The notes below the pieces were generated by a model. It was not told the DNA's origin. It made no database searches and saw only the letters and a program-made list of their open reading frames with translations. From Sipunculus nudus (lineage: Eukaryota > Annelida > Sipuncula > Golfingiida > Sipunculidae), in contig CM049313.1 of assembly GCA_026874595.1 (NCBI GenBank), positions 28,202,008 to 28,266,007 on the forward strand: DNA of 64,000 nucleotides, in the 5' to 3' direction. Of this stretch, positions 14,751 to 28,037 are shown piece after piece. The translations under genes and the position numbers were made by a program. How positions within the stretch are numbered: position 1 is the stretch's first letter; the number at the start of each line of letters is the position of its first letter.

Positions 14751-17222
14751 ATGACCGCTTCATTTGGTCTCAAATATAGGAAAAACATGCGCGACCAGTC
14801 TGCAGGAACTGATGAAACACTCCAAGATCAATATGCATGCAAAGAAAAAAGGCGACCAAGGCATCACTTATTCAGATACTGGAGCTTTTGTATCAAATCA
14901 TCAATTATTCTGGGGGCTTCTTATGAGCTCCATAGCTCGGAGGATATAGGTAACACAGACTCTAATTTCAGGTTTCCCAGGTGATTTCCCTAGGACCTCC
15001 CTGGGTGTACAGTTAAAAGGTTCTAGGTCTAATGGTTACGATTTGTGCCCTGTTAACAGATGACCGCTTCATTTGGTCTCAAAAATAGGAAAAACATGCG
15101 CGACCAGTCTGCAGGAACTGATGATACACTCCATGATCAATATGAATGCAAAGAATCAAGGCGACCAAGGCATCAGTTATTCAGATACTGGAGCTTTTGT
15201 ATCAAATCATCAATTATTCTGGGGGATTTTTATGAGCTCCATAGCTCCGAGGATATAGGTAACACAGATTCTAATTTCAGGTTTCCAAGGTGATTTCCCT
15301 AGGACCTCCCTGGGTGTACAGTTAAAAGATTCTAGGTCTAATGGTTACGATTTGTGCCCTGTTAACAGATGACCGCTTCATTTGGTCTCAAATATAGGAA
15401 AAACATGCGCGACCAGTCTGCAGGAACTGATGAAACACTCCAAGATCAATATGCATGCAAAGAAACAAGGCGACCAAGGCATCACTTATTCAGATACTGG
15501 AGCTTTTGTATCAAATCATCAATTATTCTGGGGGCTTCTTATGAGCTCCATAGCTCCGAGGATATAGGTAACACAGACTCTAATTTCAGGTTTCCCAGGT
15601 GATTTCCCTAGGACCTCCCTGGGTGTACAGTTAAAAGGTTCTAGGTCTAATGGTTACGATTCGTGCCCTGTTAACAGATGACCGCTTCATTTGGTCTCAA
15701 AAATAGGAAAAACATGCGCGACCAGTCTGCAGGAACTGATGATACACTCCATGATCAATATGAATGCAAAGAATCAAGGCGACCAAGGCATCAGTTATTC
15801 AGATACTGGAGCTTTTGTATCAAATCATCAATTATTCTGGGGGATTTTTATGAGCTCCATAGCTCCGAGGATATAGGTAACACAGACTCTAATTTCAGGT
15901 TTCCAAGATGATTTCCCTAGGACCTCCCTGGGTGTACAGTTAAAAGATTTTAGGTCTAATGGTTACGATTCGTGCCCTGTTAACAGATGACCGCTTCATT
16001 TGGTCTCAAAAATAGGAAAAACATGCGCGACCAGTCTGCAGGAACTGAAGAAACACTCCATGATCAATATATATGCAAAGAAACAAGGCGTCAAAGGCAT
16101 CAGTTATTCAGATACTGGAGCTTTTGTATCAAATCATCAATTATTCTGGAGGCTTCTTATGAGCTCCATAGCTCCGAGGATATAGGTAACACAGACTCTA
16201 ATTTCAGGTTTCCCAGGTGATTTCCCTAGGACCTCCCTGGGTGTACAGTTAAAAGGTTCTAGGTCTAATGGTTACGATTCGTGCCCTGTTAACAGATGAC
16301 CGCTTCATTTGGTCTCAAAAATAGGAAAAACATGCGCGACCAGTCTGCAGGAACTGATGATACACTCCATGATCAATATGAATGCAAAGAATCAAGGCGA
16401 CCAAGGCATCAGTTATTCAGATACTGGAGCTTTTGTATCAAATCATCAATTATTCTGGGGGATTTTTATGAGCTCCATAGCTCCGAGGATATAGGTAACA
16501 CAGACTCTAATTTCAGGTTTCCAAGATGATTTCCCTAGGACCTCCCTGGGTGTACAGTTAAAAGATTTTAGGTCTAATGGTTACGATTCGTGCCCTGTTA
16601 ACAGATGACCGCTTCATTTGGTCTCAAAAATAGGAAAAACATGCGCGACCAGTCTGCAGGAACTGAAGAAACACTCCATGATCAATATATATGCAAAGAA
16701 ACAAGGCGTCAAAGGCATCAGTTATTCAGATACTGGAGCTTTTGTATCAAATCATCAATTATTCTGGAGGCTTCTTATGAGCTCCATAGCTCCGAGGATA
16801 TAGGTAACACAGACTCTAATTTCAGGTTTCCAAGGTGATTTCGATAGGACCTCCCTGGGTGTACAGTTAAAAGGTTCTAGGTCTAATGGTTACGATTTGT
16901 GCCCTGTTAACAGATGACCGCTTCATTTGGTCCCAAAAATAGAAAAATCATGCGCGACCAGTCTGCAGGAACTGATGAAACACTCCATGATCAATATGCA
17001 TGCAAAGAATCAAGGCGACCAAGGCATCAGTTATTCAGATACTGGAGCTTTTGTATCAAATCATCAATTATTCTGGGGGCTTCTTATGAGCTCCATAGCT
17101 CCGAGGATATAGGTAACACAGACTCTAATTTTAGGTTTCCAAGGTGATTTCCCTAGGACCTCCCTGGGTGTACAGTTAAGATATTCTAAATCTAATGGTT
17201 ACGATTTGTGCCCTGTTAACAG
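14751..17222 (+). repeat. Satellite module A, copy 2, expanded to 8 monomers
   Basis: Order Y-D-Y'-D-(E/Y')-D-E-P, two monomers (618 bp) longer than copies 1 and 3. The extra pair follows a hybrid monomer at 15987: its first half carries the E marker CTGAAGAAAC. Its last third carries the Y'/N-type ending, GGTTTCCCAGG followed by AAAAGGTTC and GATTCG. This is the footprint expected from unequal crossover between an E and a Y' monomer. Confidence 0.87.
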
Positions 17223-20003
17223 ATGACCGCTTCATTTGGTCTCAAAAATAGGAAAAACATGCGCGACCAGTCTGCAGGAACTGATGTAACACCCCATGAT
17301 TAATATGCTTGCAAAGAAACAAGGCGACCAAGGCATCACTTATTCAGATACTGGAGCTTTTGTATCAAATCATCAATTATTCTGGGGGCTTCTTATGAGC
17401 TCCATAGCTCCGAGGATATAGGTAACACAGACTCTAATTTCATGTTTCCAAGGTGAGTTCCCTAGGACCTCCCTGGGTGTACAGTTAAAAGATTCTAGGT
17501 CTAATGGTTACGATTTGTGCCCTGTTAACAGATGACCGCTTCATTTGGTCTCAAAAATAGGAAAAACATGCGCGACCAGTCTGCAGGAACTGATGAAACA
17601 CTCCATGATCAATATGCATGCAAAGAATCAAGGCGACCAAGGCATCAGTTATTCAGATACTGGAGCTTTTATATCAAATCATCAATTATTCTGGGGGCTT
17701 CTTATGAGCTCCATAGCTCCGAGGATATAGGTAACACAGACTCTAATTTCAGGTTTCCAAGGTGATTTCCCTAGGACCTCCCCGGATGTACAGTTAAAAG
17801 ATTCTAGGTCTAATGGTTACGATTTGTGCCCTGTTAACAGATGACCGCTTCATTTGGTCTCAAAAATAGGAAAAACATGCGCGACCAGTCTGCAGGAACT
17901 GATGAAACACTCCATGATCAATATGCATGCAAAGAATCAAGGCGACCAAGGCATCACTTATTCAGATACTGGAGCTTTTGTATCAAATCATCAATTATTC
18001 TGGGGGCTTCTTATGAGCTCCATAGCTCCGAGGATATAGGTAACACAGACTCTAATTTCAGGTTTCCAAGGTGAGTTCCCTAGGACCTCCCTGGGTGTAC
18101 AGTTAAAAGATTCTAGGTCTAATGGTTACGATTTGTGCCCTGTTATCAGATGACCGCTTCATTTGGTCTCAAAAATAGGAAAAACATGCGCGACCAGTCT
18201 GCAGGAACTGATGAAACACTCCATGATCAATATGCATGCAAAGAATCAAGGCGACCAAGGCATCAGTTATTCAGATACTGGAGCTTTTGTATCAAATCAT
18301 CAATTATTCTGGGGGCTTCTTATGAGCTCCATAGCTCCGAGGATTTAGGTAACACAGACTCTAATTTCAGGTTTCCAAGGTGATTTCCCTAGGACCTCCC
18401 TGGGTGTACAGTTAACAGATTCTAGGACTAATGGTTACGATTTGTGCCCTGTTAACAGATGACCGCTTCATTTGGTCTCAAAAATAGGAAAAACATGCGA
18501 GACCAGTCTGCAGGAACTGATGAAACACTCCATGATCAATATGTATGCAAAGAATCAAGGCGACCAAGGCATCAGTTATTCAGATACTGGAGCTTTTGTA
18601 TCAAATCATCAATTATTCTGGGGGCTTCTTATGAGCTCCATTGATCCAAGGATAAAGGTAACACAGACTCTAATTTCAGTTTTCCAAGGTGATTTCCCTA
18701 GGACCTCCCTCGGTGTACAGTTAAAAGATTCTAGGTCTAATGGTTACGATTTGTGCCCTGTTAACAGATGACCGCTTCATTTGGTCTCAAAAATAGGAAA
18801 AACATGCGCGACCAGTCTGCAGGAACTGATGAAACACTCCATGATCAATATGCATGCAAAGAAACAAGGCGACCAAGGCATCAGTTATTCAGAAACTGGA
18901 GCTTTTGTATCAAATCATCAATTATTCTGGGGGCTTCTTATGAGCTCCATAGCTCCGAGGATATAGGTAACACAGACTCTAATTTCAGGTTTCCCAGGTG
19001 ATTTCCCTAGGACCTCCCTGGGTGTACAGTTAAAAGGTTCTAGGTCTAATGGTTACGATTCGTGCCCTGTTAACAGATGACCGCTTCATTTGGTCTCAAA
19101 AATAGGAAAAACATGCGCGACCAGTCTGCAGGAACTGATGATACACTCCATGATCAATATGAATGCAAAGAATCAAGGCGACCAAGGCATCAGTTATTCA
19201 GATACTGGAGCTTTTGTATCAAATCATCAATTATTCTGGGGGATTTTTATGAGCTCCATAGCTCCGAGGATATAGGTAACACAGACTCTAATTTCAGGTT
19301 TCCAAGATGATTTCCCTAGGACCTCCCTGGGTGTACAGTTAAAAGATTTTAGGTCTAATGGTTACGATTCGTGCCCTGTTAACAGATGACCGCTTCATTT
19401 GGTCTCAAAAATAGGAAAAACATGCGCGACCAGTCTGCAGGAACTGAAGAAACACTCCATGATCAATATATATGCAAAGAAACAAGGCGTCAAAGGCATC
19501 AGTTATTCAGATACTGGAGCTTTTGTATCAAATCATCAATTATTCTGGAGGCTTCTTATGAGCTCCATAGCTCCGAGGATATAGGTAACACAGACTCTAA
19601 TTTCAGGTTTCCAAGGTGATTTCGATAGGACCTCCCTGGGTGTACAGTTAAAAGGTTCTAGGTCTAATGGTTACGATTTGTGCCCTGTTAACAGATGACC
19701 GCTTCATTTGGTCCCAAAAATAGAAAAATCATGCGCGACCAGTCTGCAGGAACTGATGAAACACTCCATGATCAATATGCATGCAAAGAATCAAGGCGAC
19801 CAAGGCATCAGTTATTCAGATACTGGAGCTTTTGTATCAAATCATCAATTATTCTGGGGGCTTCTTATGAGCTCCATAGCTCCGAGGATATAGGTAACAC
19901 AGACTCTAATTTTAGGTTTCCAAGGTGATTTCCCTAGGACCTCCCTGGGTGTACAGTTAAAAGATTCTAGGTCTAATGGTTACGATTTGTGCCCTGTTAA
20001 CAG
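17223..20003 (+). repeat. Satellite module B, copy 2 (9-mer)
   Basis: Same nine-monomer order as copy 1, 2781 bp. Its first monomer has the GATGTAACACCCC marker and its L monomer (18150) is preceded by TTATCAG. By eye it is nearly identical to copies 1 and 3, including rare variants such as CCCCGGATGTACAG in F. This points to recent block amplification. Confidence 0.88.
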
Positions 20004-21857
20004 ATGACCGCTTCATTTGGTCTCAAATATAGGAAAAACATGCGCGACCAGTCTGCAGGAACTGATGAAACACTCCAAGATCAATATGCATGCAAAGAAA
20101 CAAGGCGACCAAGGCATCACTTATTCAGATACTGGAGCTTTTGTATCAAATCATCAATTATTCTGGGGGCTTCTTATGAGCTCCATAGCTCGGAGGATAT
20201 AGGTAACACAGACTCTAATTTCAGGTTTCCCAGGTGATTTCCCTAGGACCTCCCTGGGTGTACAGTTAAAAGGTTCTAGGTCTAATGGTTACGATTTGTG
20301 CCCTGTTAACAGATGACCGCTTCATTTGGTCTCAAAAATAGGAAAAACATGCGCGACCAGTCTGCAGGAACTGATGATACACTCCATGATCAATATGAAT
20401 GCAAAGAATCAAGGCGACCAAGGCATCAGTTATTCAGATACTGGAGCTTTTGTATCAAATCATCAATTATTCTGGGGGATTTTTATGAGCTCCATAGCTC
20501 CGAGGATATAGGTAACACAGATTCTAATTTCAGGTTTCCAAGGTGATTTCCCTAGGACCTCCCTGGGTGTACAGTTAAAAGATTCTAGGTCTAATGGTTA
20601 CGATTTGTGCCCTGTTAACAGATGACCGCTTCATTTGGTCTCAAATATAGGAAAAACATGCGCGACCAGTCTGCAGGAACTGATGAAACACTCCAAGATC
20701 AATATGCATGCAAAGAAACAAGGCGACCAAGGCATCACTTATTCAGATACTGGAGCTTTTGTATCAAATCATCAATTATTCTGGGGGCTTCTTATGAGCT
20801 CCATAGCTCCGAGGATATAGGTAACACAGACTCTAATTTCAGGTTTCCCAGGTGATTTCCCTAGGACCTCCCTGGGTGTACAGTTAAAAGGTTCTAGGTC
20901 TAATGGTTACGATTCGTGCCCTGTTAACAGATGACCGCTTCATTTGGTCTCAAAAATAGGAAAAACATGCGCGACCAGTCTGCAGGAACTGATGATACAC
21001 TCCATGATCAATATGAATGCAAAGAATCAAGGCGACCAAGGCATCAGTTATTCAGATACTGGAGCTTTTGTATCAAATCATCAATTATTCTGGGGGATTT
21101 TTATGAGCTCCATAGCTCCGAGGATATAGGTAACACAGACTCTAATTTCAGGTTTCCAAGATGATTTCCCTAGGACCTCCCTGGGTGTACAGTTAAAAGA
21201 TTTTAGGTCTAATGGTTACGATTCGTGCCCTGTTAACAGATGACCGCTTCATTTGGTCTCAAAAATAGGAAAAACATGCGCGACCAGTCTGCAGGAACTG
21301 AAGAAACACTCCATGATCAATATATATGCAAAGAAACAAGGCGTCAAAGGCATCAGTTATTCAGATACTGGAGCTTTTGTATCAAATCATCAATTATTCT
21401 GGAGGCTTCTTATGAGCTCCATAGCTCCGAGGATATAGGTAACACAGACTCTAATTTCAGGTTTCCAAGGTGATTTCGATAGGACCTCCCTGGGTGTACA
21501 GTTAAAAGGTTCTAGGTCTAATGGTTACGATTTGTGCCCTGTTAACAGATGACCGCTTCATTTGGTCCCAAAAATAGAAAAATCATGCGCGACCAGTCTG
21601 CAGGAACTGATGAAACACTCCATGATCAATATGCATGCAAAGAATCAAGGCGACCAAGGCATCAGTTATTCAGATACTGGAGCTTTTGTATCAAATCATC
21701 AATTATTCTGGGGGCTTCTTATGAGCTCCATCGCTCCGAGGATATAGGTAACACAGACTCTAATTTTAGGTTTCCAAGGTGATTTCCCTAGGACCTCCCT
21801 GGGTGTACAGTTAAGATATTCTAAATCTAATGGTTACGATTTGTGCCCTGTTAACAG
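20004..21857 (+). repeat. Satellite module A, copy 3 (6-mer)
   Basis: Order Y-D-Y'-D-E-P, 1854 bp, matching copy 1. The P monomer at 21549 has a private change, CTCCATCGCTCC. It ends with the GTTAAGATATTC variant, as expected for a P followed by X. Confidence 0.88.
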
Positions 21858-24638
21858 ATGACCGCTTCATTTGGTCTCAAAAATAGGAAAAACATGCGCG
21901 ACCAGTCTGCAGGAACTGATGTAACACCCCATGATTAATATGCTTGCAAAGAAACAAGGCGACCAAGGCATCACTTATTCAGATACTGGAGCTTTTGTAT
22001 CAAATCATCAATTATTCTGGGGGCTTCTTATGAGCTCCATAGCTCCGAGGATATAGGTAACACAGACTCTAATTTCATGTTTCCAAGGTGAGTTCCCTAG
22101 GACCTCCCTGGGTGTACAGTTAAAAGATTCTAGGTCTAATGGTTACGATTTGTGCCCTGTTAACAGATGACCGCTTCATTTGGTCTCAAAAATAGGAAAA
22201 ACATGCGCGACCAGTCTGCAGGAACTGATGAAACACTCCATGATCAATATGCATGCAAAGAATCAAGGCGACCAAGGCATCAGTTATTCAGATACTGGAG
22301 CTTTTATATCAAATCATCAATTATTCTGGGGGCTTCTTATGAGCTCCATAGCTCCGAGGATATAGGTAACACAGACTCTAATTTCAGGTTTCCAAGGTGA
22401 TTTCCCTAGGACCTCCCCGGATGTACAGTTAAAAGATTCTAGGTCTAATGGTTACGATTTGTGCCCTGTTAACAGATGACCGCTTCATTTGGTCTCAAAA
22501 ATAGGAAAAACATGCGCGACCAGTCTGCAGGAACTGATGAAACACTCCATGATCAATATGCATGCAAAGAATCAAGGCGACCAAGGCATCACTTATTCAG
22601 ATACTGGAGCTTTTGTATCAAATCATCAATTATTCTGGGGGCTTCTTATGAGCTCCATAGCTCCGAGGATATAGGTAACACAGACTCTAATTTCAGGTTT
22701 CCAAGGTGAGTTCCCTAGGACCTCCCTGGGTGTACAGTTAAAAGATTCTAGGTCTAATGGTTACGATTTGTGCCCTGTTATCAGATGACCGCTTCATTTG
22801 GTCTCAAAAATAGGAAAAACATGCGCGACCAGTCTGCAGGAACTGATGAAACACTCCATGATCAATATGCATGCAAAGAATCAAGGCGACCAAGGCATCA
22901 GTTATTCAGATACTGGAGCTTTTGTATCAAATCATCAATTATTCTGGGGGCTTCTTATGAGCTCCATAGCTCCGAGGATTTAGGTAACACAGACTCTAAT
23001 TTCAGGTTTCCAAGGTGATTTCCCTAGGACCTCCCTGGGTGTACAGTTAACAGATTCTAGGACTAATGGTTACGATTTGTGCCCTGTTAACAGATGACCG
23101 CTTCATTTGGTCTCAAAAATAGGAAAAACATGCGAGACCAGTCTGCAGGAACTGATGAAACACTCCATGATCAATATGTATGCAAAGAATCAAGGCGACC
23201 AAGGCATCAGTTATTCAGATACTGGAGCTTTTGTATCAAATCATCAATTATTCTGGGGGCTTCTTATGAGCTCCATTGATCCAAGGATAAAGGTAACACA
23301 GACTCTAATTTCAGTTTTCCAAGGTGATTTCCCTAGGACCTCCCTCGGTGTACAGTTAAAAGATTCTAGGTCTAATGGTTACGATTTGTGCCCTGTTAAC
23401 AGATGACCGCTTCATTTGGTCTCAAAAATAGGAAAAACATGCGCGACCAGTCTGCAGGAACTGATGAAACACTCCATGATCAATATGCATGCAAAGAAAC
23501 AAGGCGACCAAGGCATCAGTTATTCAGAAACTGGAGCTTTTGTATCAAATCATCAATTATTCTGGGGGCTTCTTATGAGCTCCATAGCTCCGAGGATATA
23601 GGTAACACAGACTCTAATTTCAGGTTTCCCAGGTGATTTCCCTAGGACCTCCCTGGGTGTACAGTTAAAAGGTTCTAGGTCTAATGGTTACGATTCGTGC
23701 CCTGTTAACAGATGACCGCTTCATTTGGTCTCAAAAATAGGAAAAACATGCGCGACCAGTCTGCAGGAACTGATGATACACTCCATGATCAATATGAATG
23801 CAAAGAATCAAGGCGACCAAGGCATCAGTTATTCAGATACTGGAGCTTTTGTATCAAATCATCAATTATTCTGGGGGATTTTTATGAGCTCCATAGCTCC
23901 GAGGATATAGGTAACACAGACTCTAATTTCAGGTTTCCAAGATGATTTCCCTAGGACCTCCCTGGGTGTACAGTTAAAAGATTTTAGGTCTAATGGTTAC
24001 GATTCGTGCCCTGTTAACAGATGACCGCTTCATTTGGTCTCAAAAATAGGAAAAACATGCGCGACCAGTCTGCAGGAACTGAAGAAACACTCCATGATCA
24101 ATATATATGCAAAGAAACAAGGCGTCAAAGGCATCAGTTATTCAGATACTGGAGCTTTTGTATCAAATCATCAATTATTCTGGAGGCTTCTTATGAGCTC
24201 CATAGCTCCGAGGATATAGGTAACACAGACTCTAATTTCAGGTTTCCAAGGTGATTTCGATAGGACCTCCCTGGGTGTACAGTTAAAAGGTTCTAGGTCT
24301 AATGGTTACGATTTGTGCCCTGTTAACAGATGACCGCTTCATTTGGTCCCAAAAATAGAAAAATCATGCGCGACCAGTCTGCAGGAACTGATGAAACACT
24401 CCATGATCAATATGCATGCAAAGAATCAAGGCGACCAAGGCATCAGTTATTCAGATACTGGAGCTTTTGTATCAAATCATCAATTATTCTGGGGGCTTCT
24501 TATGAGCTCCATAGCTCCGAGGATATAGGTAACACAGACTCTAATTTTAGGTTTCCAAGGTGATTTCCCTAGGACCTCCCTGGGTGTACAGTTAAGATAT
24601 TCTAAATCTAATGGTTACGATTTGTGCCCTGTTAACAG
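21858..24638 (+). repeat. Satellite module B, copy 3 (9-mer)
   Basis: Order X-F-H-L-V-N-D-E-P, 2781 bp. Its terminal P (24330) has the GTTAAGATATTC ending and is followed directly by another X, not by a module A. This junction therefore records recombination that skipped a module A. Confidence 0.88.
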
Positions 24639-26183
24639 ATGACCGCTTCATTTGGTCTCAAAAATAGGAAAAACATGCGCGACCAGTCTGCAGGAACTGA
24701 TGTAACACCCCATGATTAATATGCTTGCAAAGAAACAAGGCGACCAAGGCATCACTTATTCAGATACTGGAGCTTTTGTATCAAATCATCAATTATTCTG
24801 GGGGCTTCTTATGAGCTCCATAGCTCCGAGGATATAGGTAACACAGACTCTAATTTCATGTTTCCAAGGTGAGTTCCCTAGGACCTCCCTGGGTGTACAG
24901 TTAAAAGATTCTAGGTCTAATGGTTACGATTTGTGCCCTGTTAACAGATGACCGCTTCATTTGGTCTCAAAAATAGGAAAAACATGCGCGACCAGTCTGC
25001 AGGAACTGATGAAACACTCCATGATCAATATGCATGCAAAGAATCAAGGCGACCAAGGCATCAGTTATTCAGATACTGGAGCTTTTATATCAAATCATCA
25101 ATTATTCTGGGGGCTTCTTATGAGCTCCATAGCTCCGAGGATATAGGTAACACAGACTCTAATTTCAGGTTTCCAAGGTGATTTCCCTAGGACCTCCCCG
25201 GATGTACAGTTAAAAGATTCTAGGTCTAATGGTTACGATTTGTGCCCTGTTAACAGATGACCGCTTCATTTGGTCTCAAAAATAGGAAAAACATGCGCGA
25301 CCAGTCTGCAGGAACTGATGAAACACTCCATGATCAATATGCATGCAAAGAATCAAGGCGACCAAGGCATCACTTATTCAGATACTGGAGCTTTTGTATC
25401 AAATCATCAATTATTCTGGGGGCTTCTTATGAGCTCCATAGCTCCGAGGATATAGGTAACACAGACTCTAATTTCAGGTTTCCAAGGTGAGTTCCCTAGG
25501 ACCTCCCTGGGTGTACAGTTAAAAGATTCTAGGTCTAATGGTTACGATTTGTGCCCTGTTATCAGATGACCGCTTCATTTGGTCTCAAAAATAGGAAAAA
25601 CATGCGCGACCAGTCTGCAGGAACTGATGAAACACTCCATGATCAATATGCATGCAAAGAATCAAGGCGACCAAGGCATCAGTTATTCAGATACTGGAGC
25701 TTTTGTATCAAATCATCAATTATTCTGGGGGCTTCTTATGAGCTCCATAGCTCCGAGGATTTAGGTAACACAGACTCTAATTTCAGGTTTCCAAGGTGAT
25801 TTCCCTAGGACCTCCCTGGGTGTACAGTTAACAGATTCTAGGACTAATGGTTACGATTTGTGCCCTGTTAACAGATGACCGCTTCATTTGGTCTCAAAAA
25901 TAGGAAAAACATGCGAGACCAGTCTGCAGGAACTGATGAAACACTCCATGATCAATATGTATGCAAAGAATCAAGGCGACCAAGGCATCAGTTATTCAGA
26001 TACTGGAGCTTTTGTATCAAATCATCAATTATTCTGGGGGCTTCTTATGAGCTCCATAGCTCCGAGGATATAGGTAACACAGACTCTAATTTTAGGTTTC
26101 CAAGGTGATTTCCCTAGGACCTCCCTGGGTGTACAGTTAAGATATTCTAAATCTAATGGTTACGATTTGTGCCCTGTTAACAG
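24639..26183 (+). repeat. Satellite module B, copy 4, truncated by a V/P hybrid monomer
   Basis: Order X-F-H-L-(V/P), 1545 bp. The monomer at 25875 begins as V (TGCGAGACC) but ends as P (CTAATTTTAGG and GTTAAGATATTC). Four monomers (1236 bp: the rest of V, N, D, E and the start of P) are missing relative to a full module B. The switch lies between about 25965 and 26060, where V and P are identical. Confidence 0.9.
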
Positions 26184-28037
26184 ATGACCGCTTCATTTGG
26201 TCTCAAAAATAGGAAAAACATGCGCGACCAGTCTGCAGGAACTGATGTAACACCCCATGATTAATATGCTTGCAAAGAAACAAGGCGACCAAGGCATCAC
26301 TTATTCAGATACTGGAGCTTTTGTATCAAATCATCAATTATTCTGGGGGCTTCTTATGAGCTCCATAGCTCCGAGGATATAGGTAACACAGACTCTAATT
26401 TCATGTTTCCAAGGTGAGTTCCCTAGGACCTCCCTGGGTGTACAGTTAAAAGATTCTAGGTCTAATGGTTACGATTTGTGCCCTGTTAACAGATGACCGC
26501 TTCATTTGGTCTCAAAAATAGGAAAAACATGCGCGACCAGTCTGCAGGAACTGATGAAACACTCCATGATCAATATGCATGCAAAGAATCAAGGCGACCA
26601 AGGCATCAGTTATTCAGATACTGGAGCTTTTATATCAAATCATCAATTATTCTGGGGGCTTCTTATGAGCTCCATAGCTCCGAGGATATAGGTAACACAG
26701 ACTCTAATTTCAGGTTTCCAAGGTGATTTCCCTAGGACCTCCCCGGATGTACAGTTAAAAGATTCTAGGTCTAATGGTTACGATTTGTGCCCTGTTAACA
26801 GATGACCGCTTCATTTGGTCTCAAAAATAGGAAAAACATGCGCGACCAGTCTGCAGGAACTGATGAAACACTCCATGATCAATATGCATGCAAAGAATCA
26901 AGGCGACCAAGGCATCACTTATTCAGATACTGGAGCTTTTGTATCAAATCATCAATTATTCTGGGGGCTTCTTATGAGCTCCATAGCTCCGAGGATATGG
27001 GTAACACAGACTCTAATTTCAGGTTTCCAAGGTGAGTTCCCTAGGACCTCCCTGGGTGTACAGTTAAAAGATTCTAGGTCTAATGGTTACGATTTGTGCC
27101 CTGTTATCAGATGACCGCTTCATTTGGTCTCAAAAATAGGAAAAACATGCGCGACCAGTCTGCAGGAACTGATGAAACACTCCATGATCAATATGCATGC
27201 AAAGAATCAAGGCGACCAAGGCATCAGTTATTCAGATACTGGAGCTTTTGTATCAAATCATCAATTATTCTGGGGGCTTCTTATGAGCTCCATAGCTCCG
27301 AGGATTTAGGTAACACAGACTCTAATTTCAGGTTTCCAAGGTGATTTCCCTAGGACCTCCCTGGGTGTACAGTTAACAGATTCTAGGACTAATGGTTACG
27401 ATTTGTGCCCTGTTAACAGATGACCGCTTCATTTGGTCTCAAAAATAGGAAAAACATGCGAGACCAGTCTGCAGGAACTGATGAAACACTCCATGATCAA
27501 TATGTATGCAAAGAATCAAGGCGACCAAGGCATCAGTTATTCAGATACTGGAGCTTTTGTATCAAATCATCAATTATTCTGGGGGCTTCTTATGAGCTCC
27601 ATTGATCCAAGGATAAAGGTAACACAGACTCTAATTTCAGTTTTCCAAGGTGATTTCCCTAGGACCTCCCTCGGTGTACAGTTAAAAGATTCTAGGTCTA
27701 ATGGTTACGATTTGTGCCCTGTTAACAGATGACCGCTTCATTTGGTCTCAAAAATAGGAAAAACATGCGCGACCAGTCTGCAGGAACTGATGAAACACTC
27801 CATGATCAATATGCATGCAAAGAAACAAGGCGACCAAGGCATCAGTTATTCAGAAACTGGAGCTTTTGTATCAAATCATCAATTATACTGGGGGCTTCTT
27901 ATGAGCTCCATAGCTCCGAGGATATAGGTAACACAGACTCTAATTTCAGGTTTCCAAGGTGATTTCCCTAGGACCTCCCAGGGTGTACAGTTAAAAGGTT
28001 CTAGGACTAATGGTTATGATTTGTGCCCTGTTAACAG
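26184..28037 (+). repeat. Satellite module B, copy 5, incomplete
   Basis: Order X-F-H-L-V-N', six monomers. The last (27729) has TTATACTGGGG and CCCAGGGTGTACAG like the monomers at 5481 and 8571, not like N of the other module B copies. The pattern therefore passes here from the young compound repeat to the older variant set found at 5.5-9.5 kb. Confidence 0.82.
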
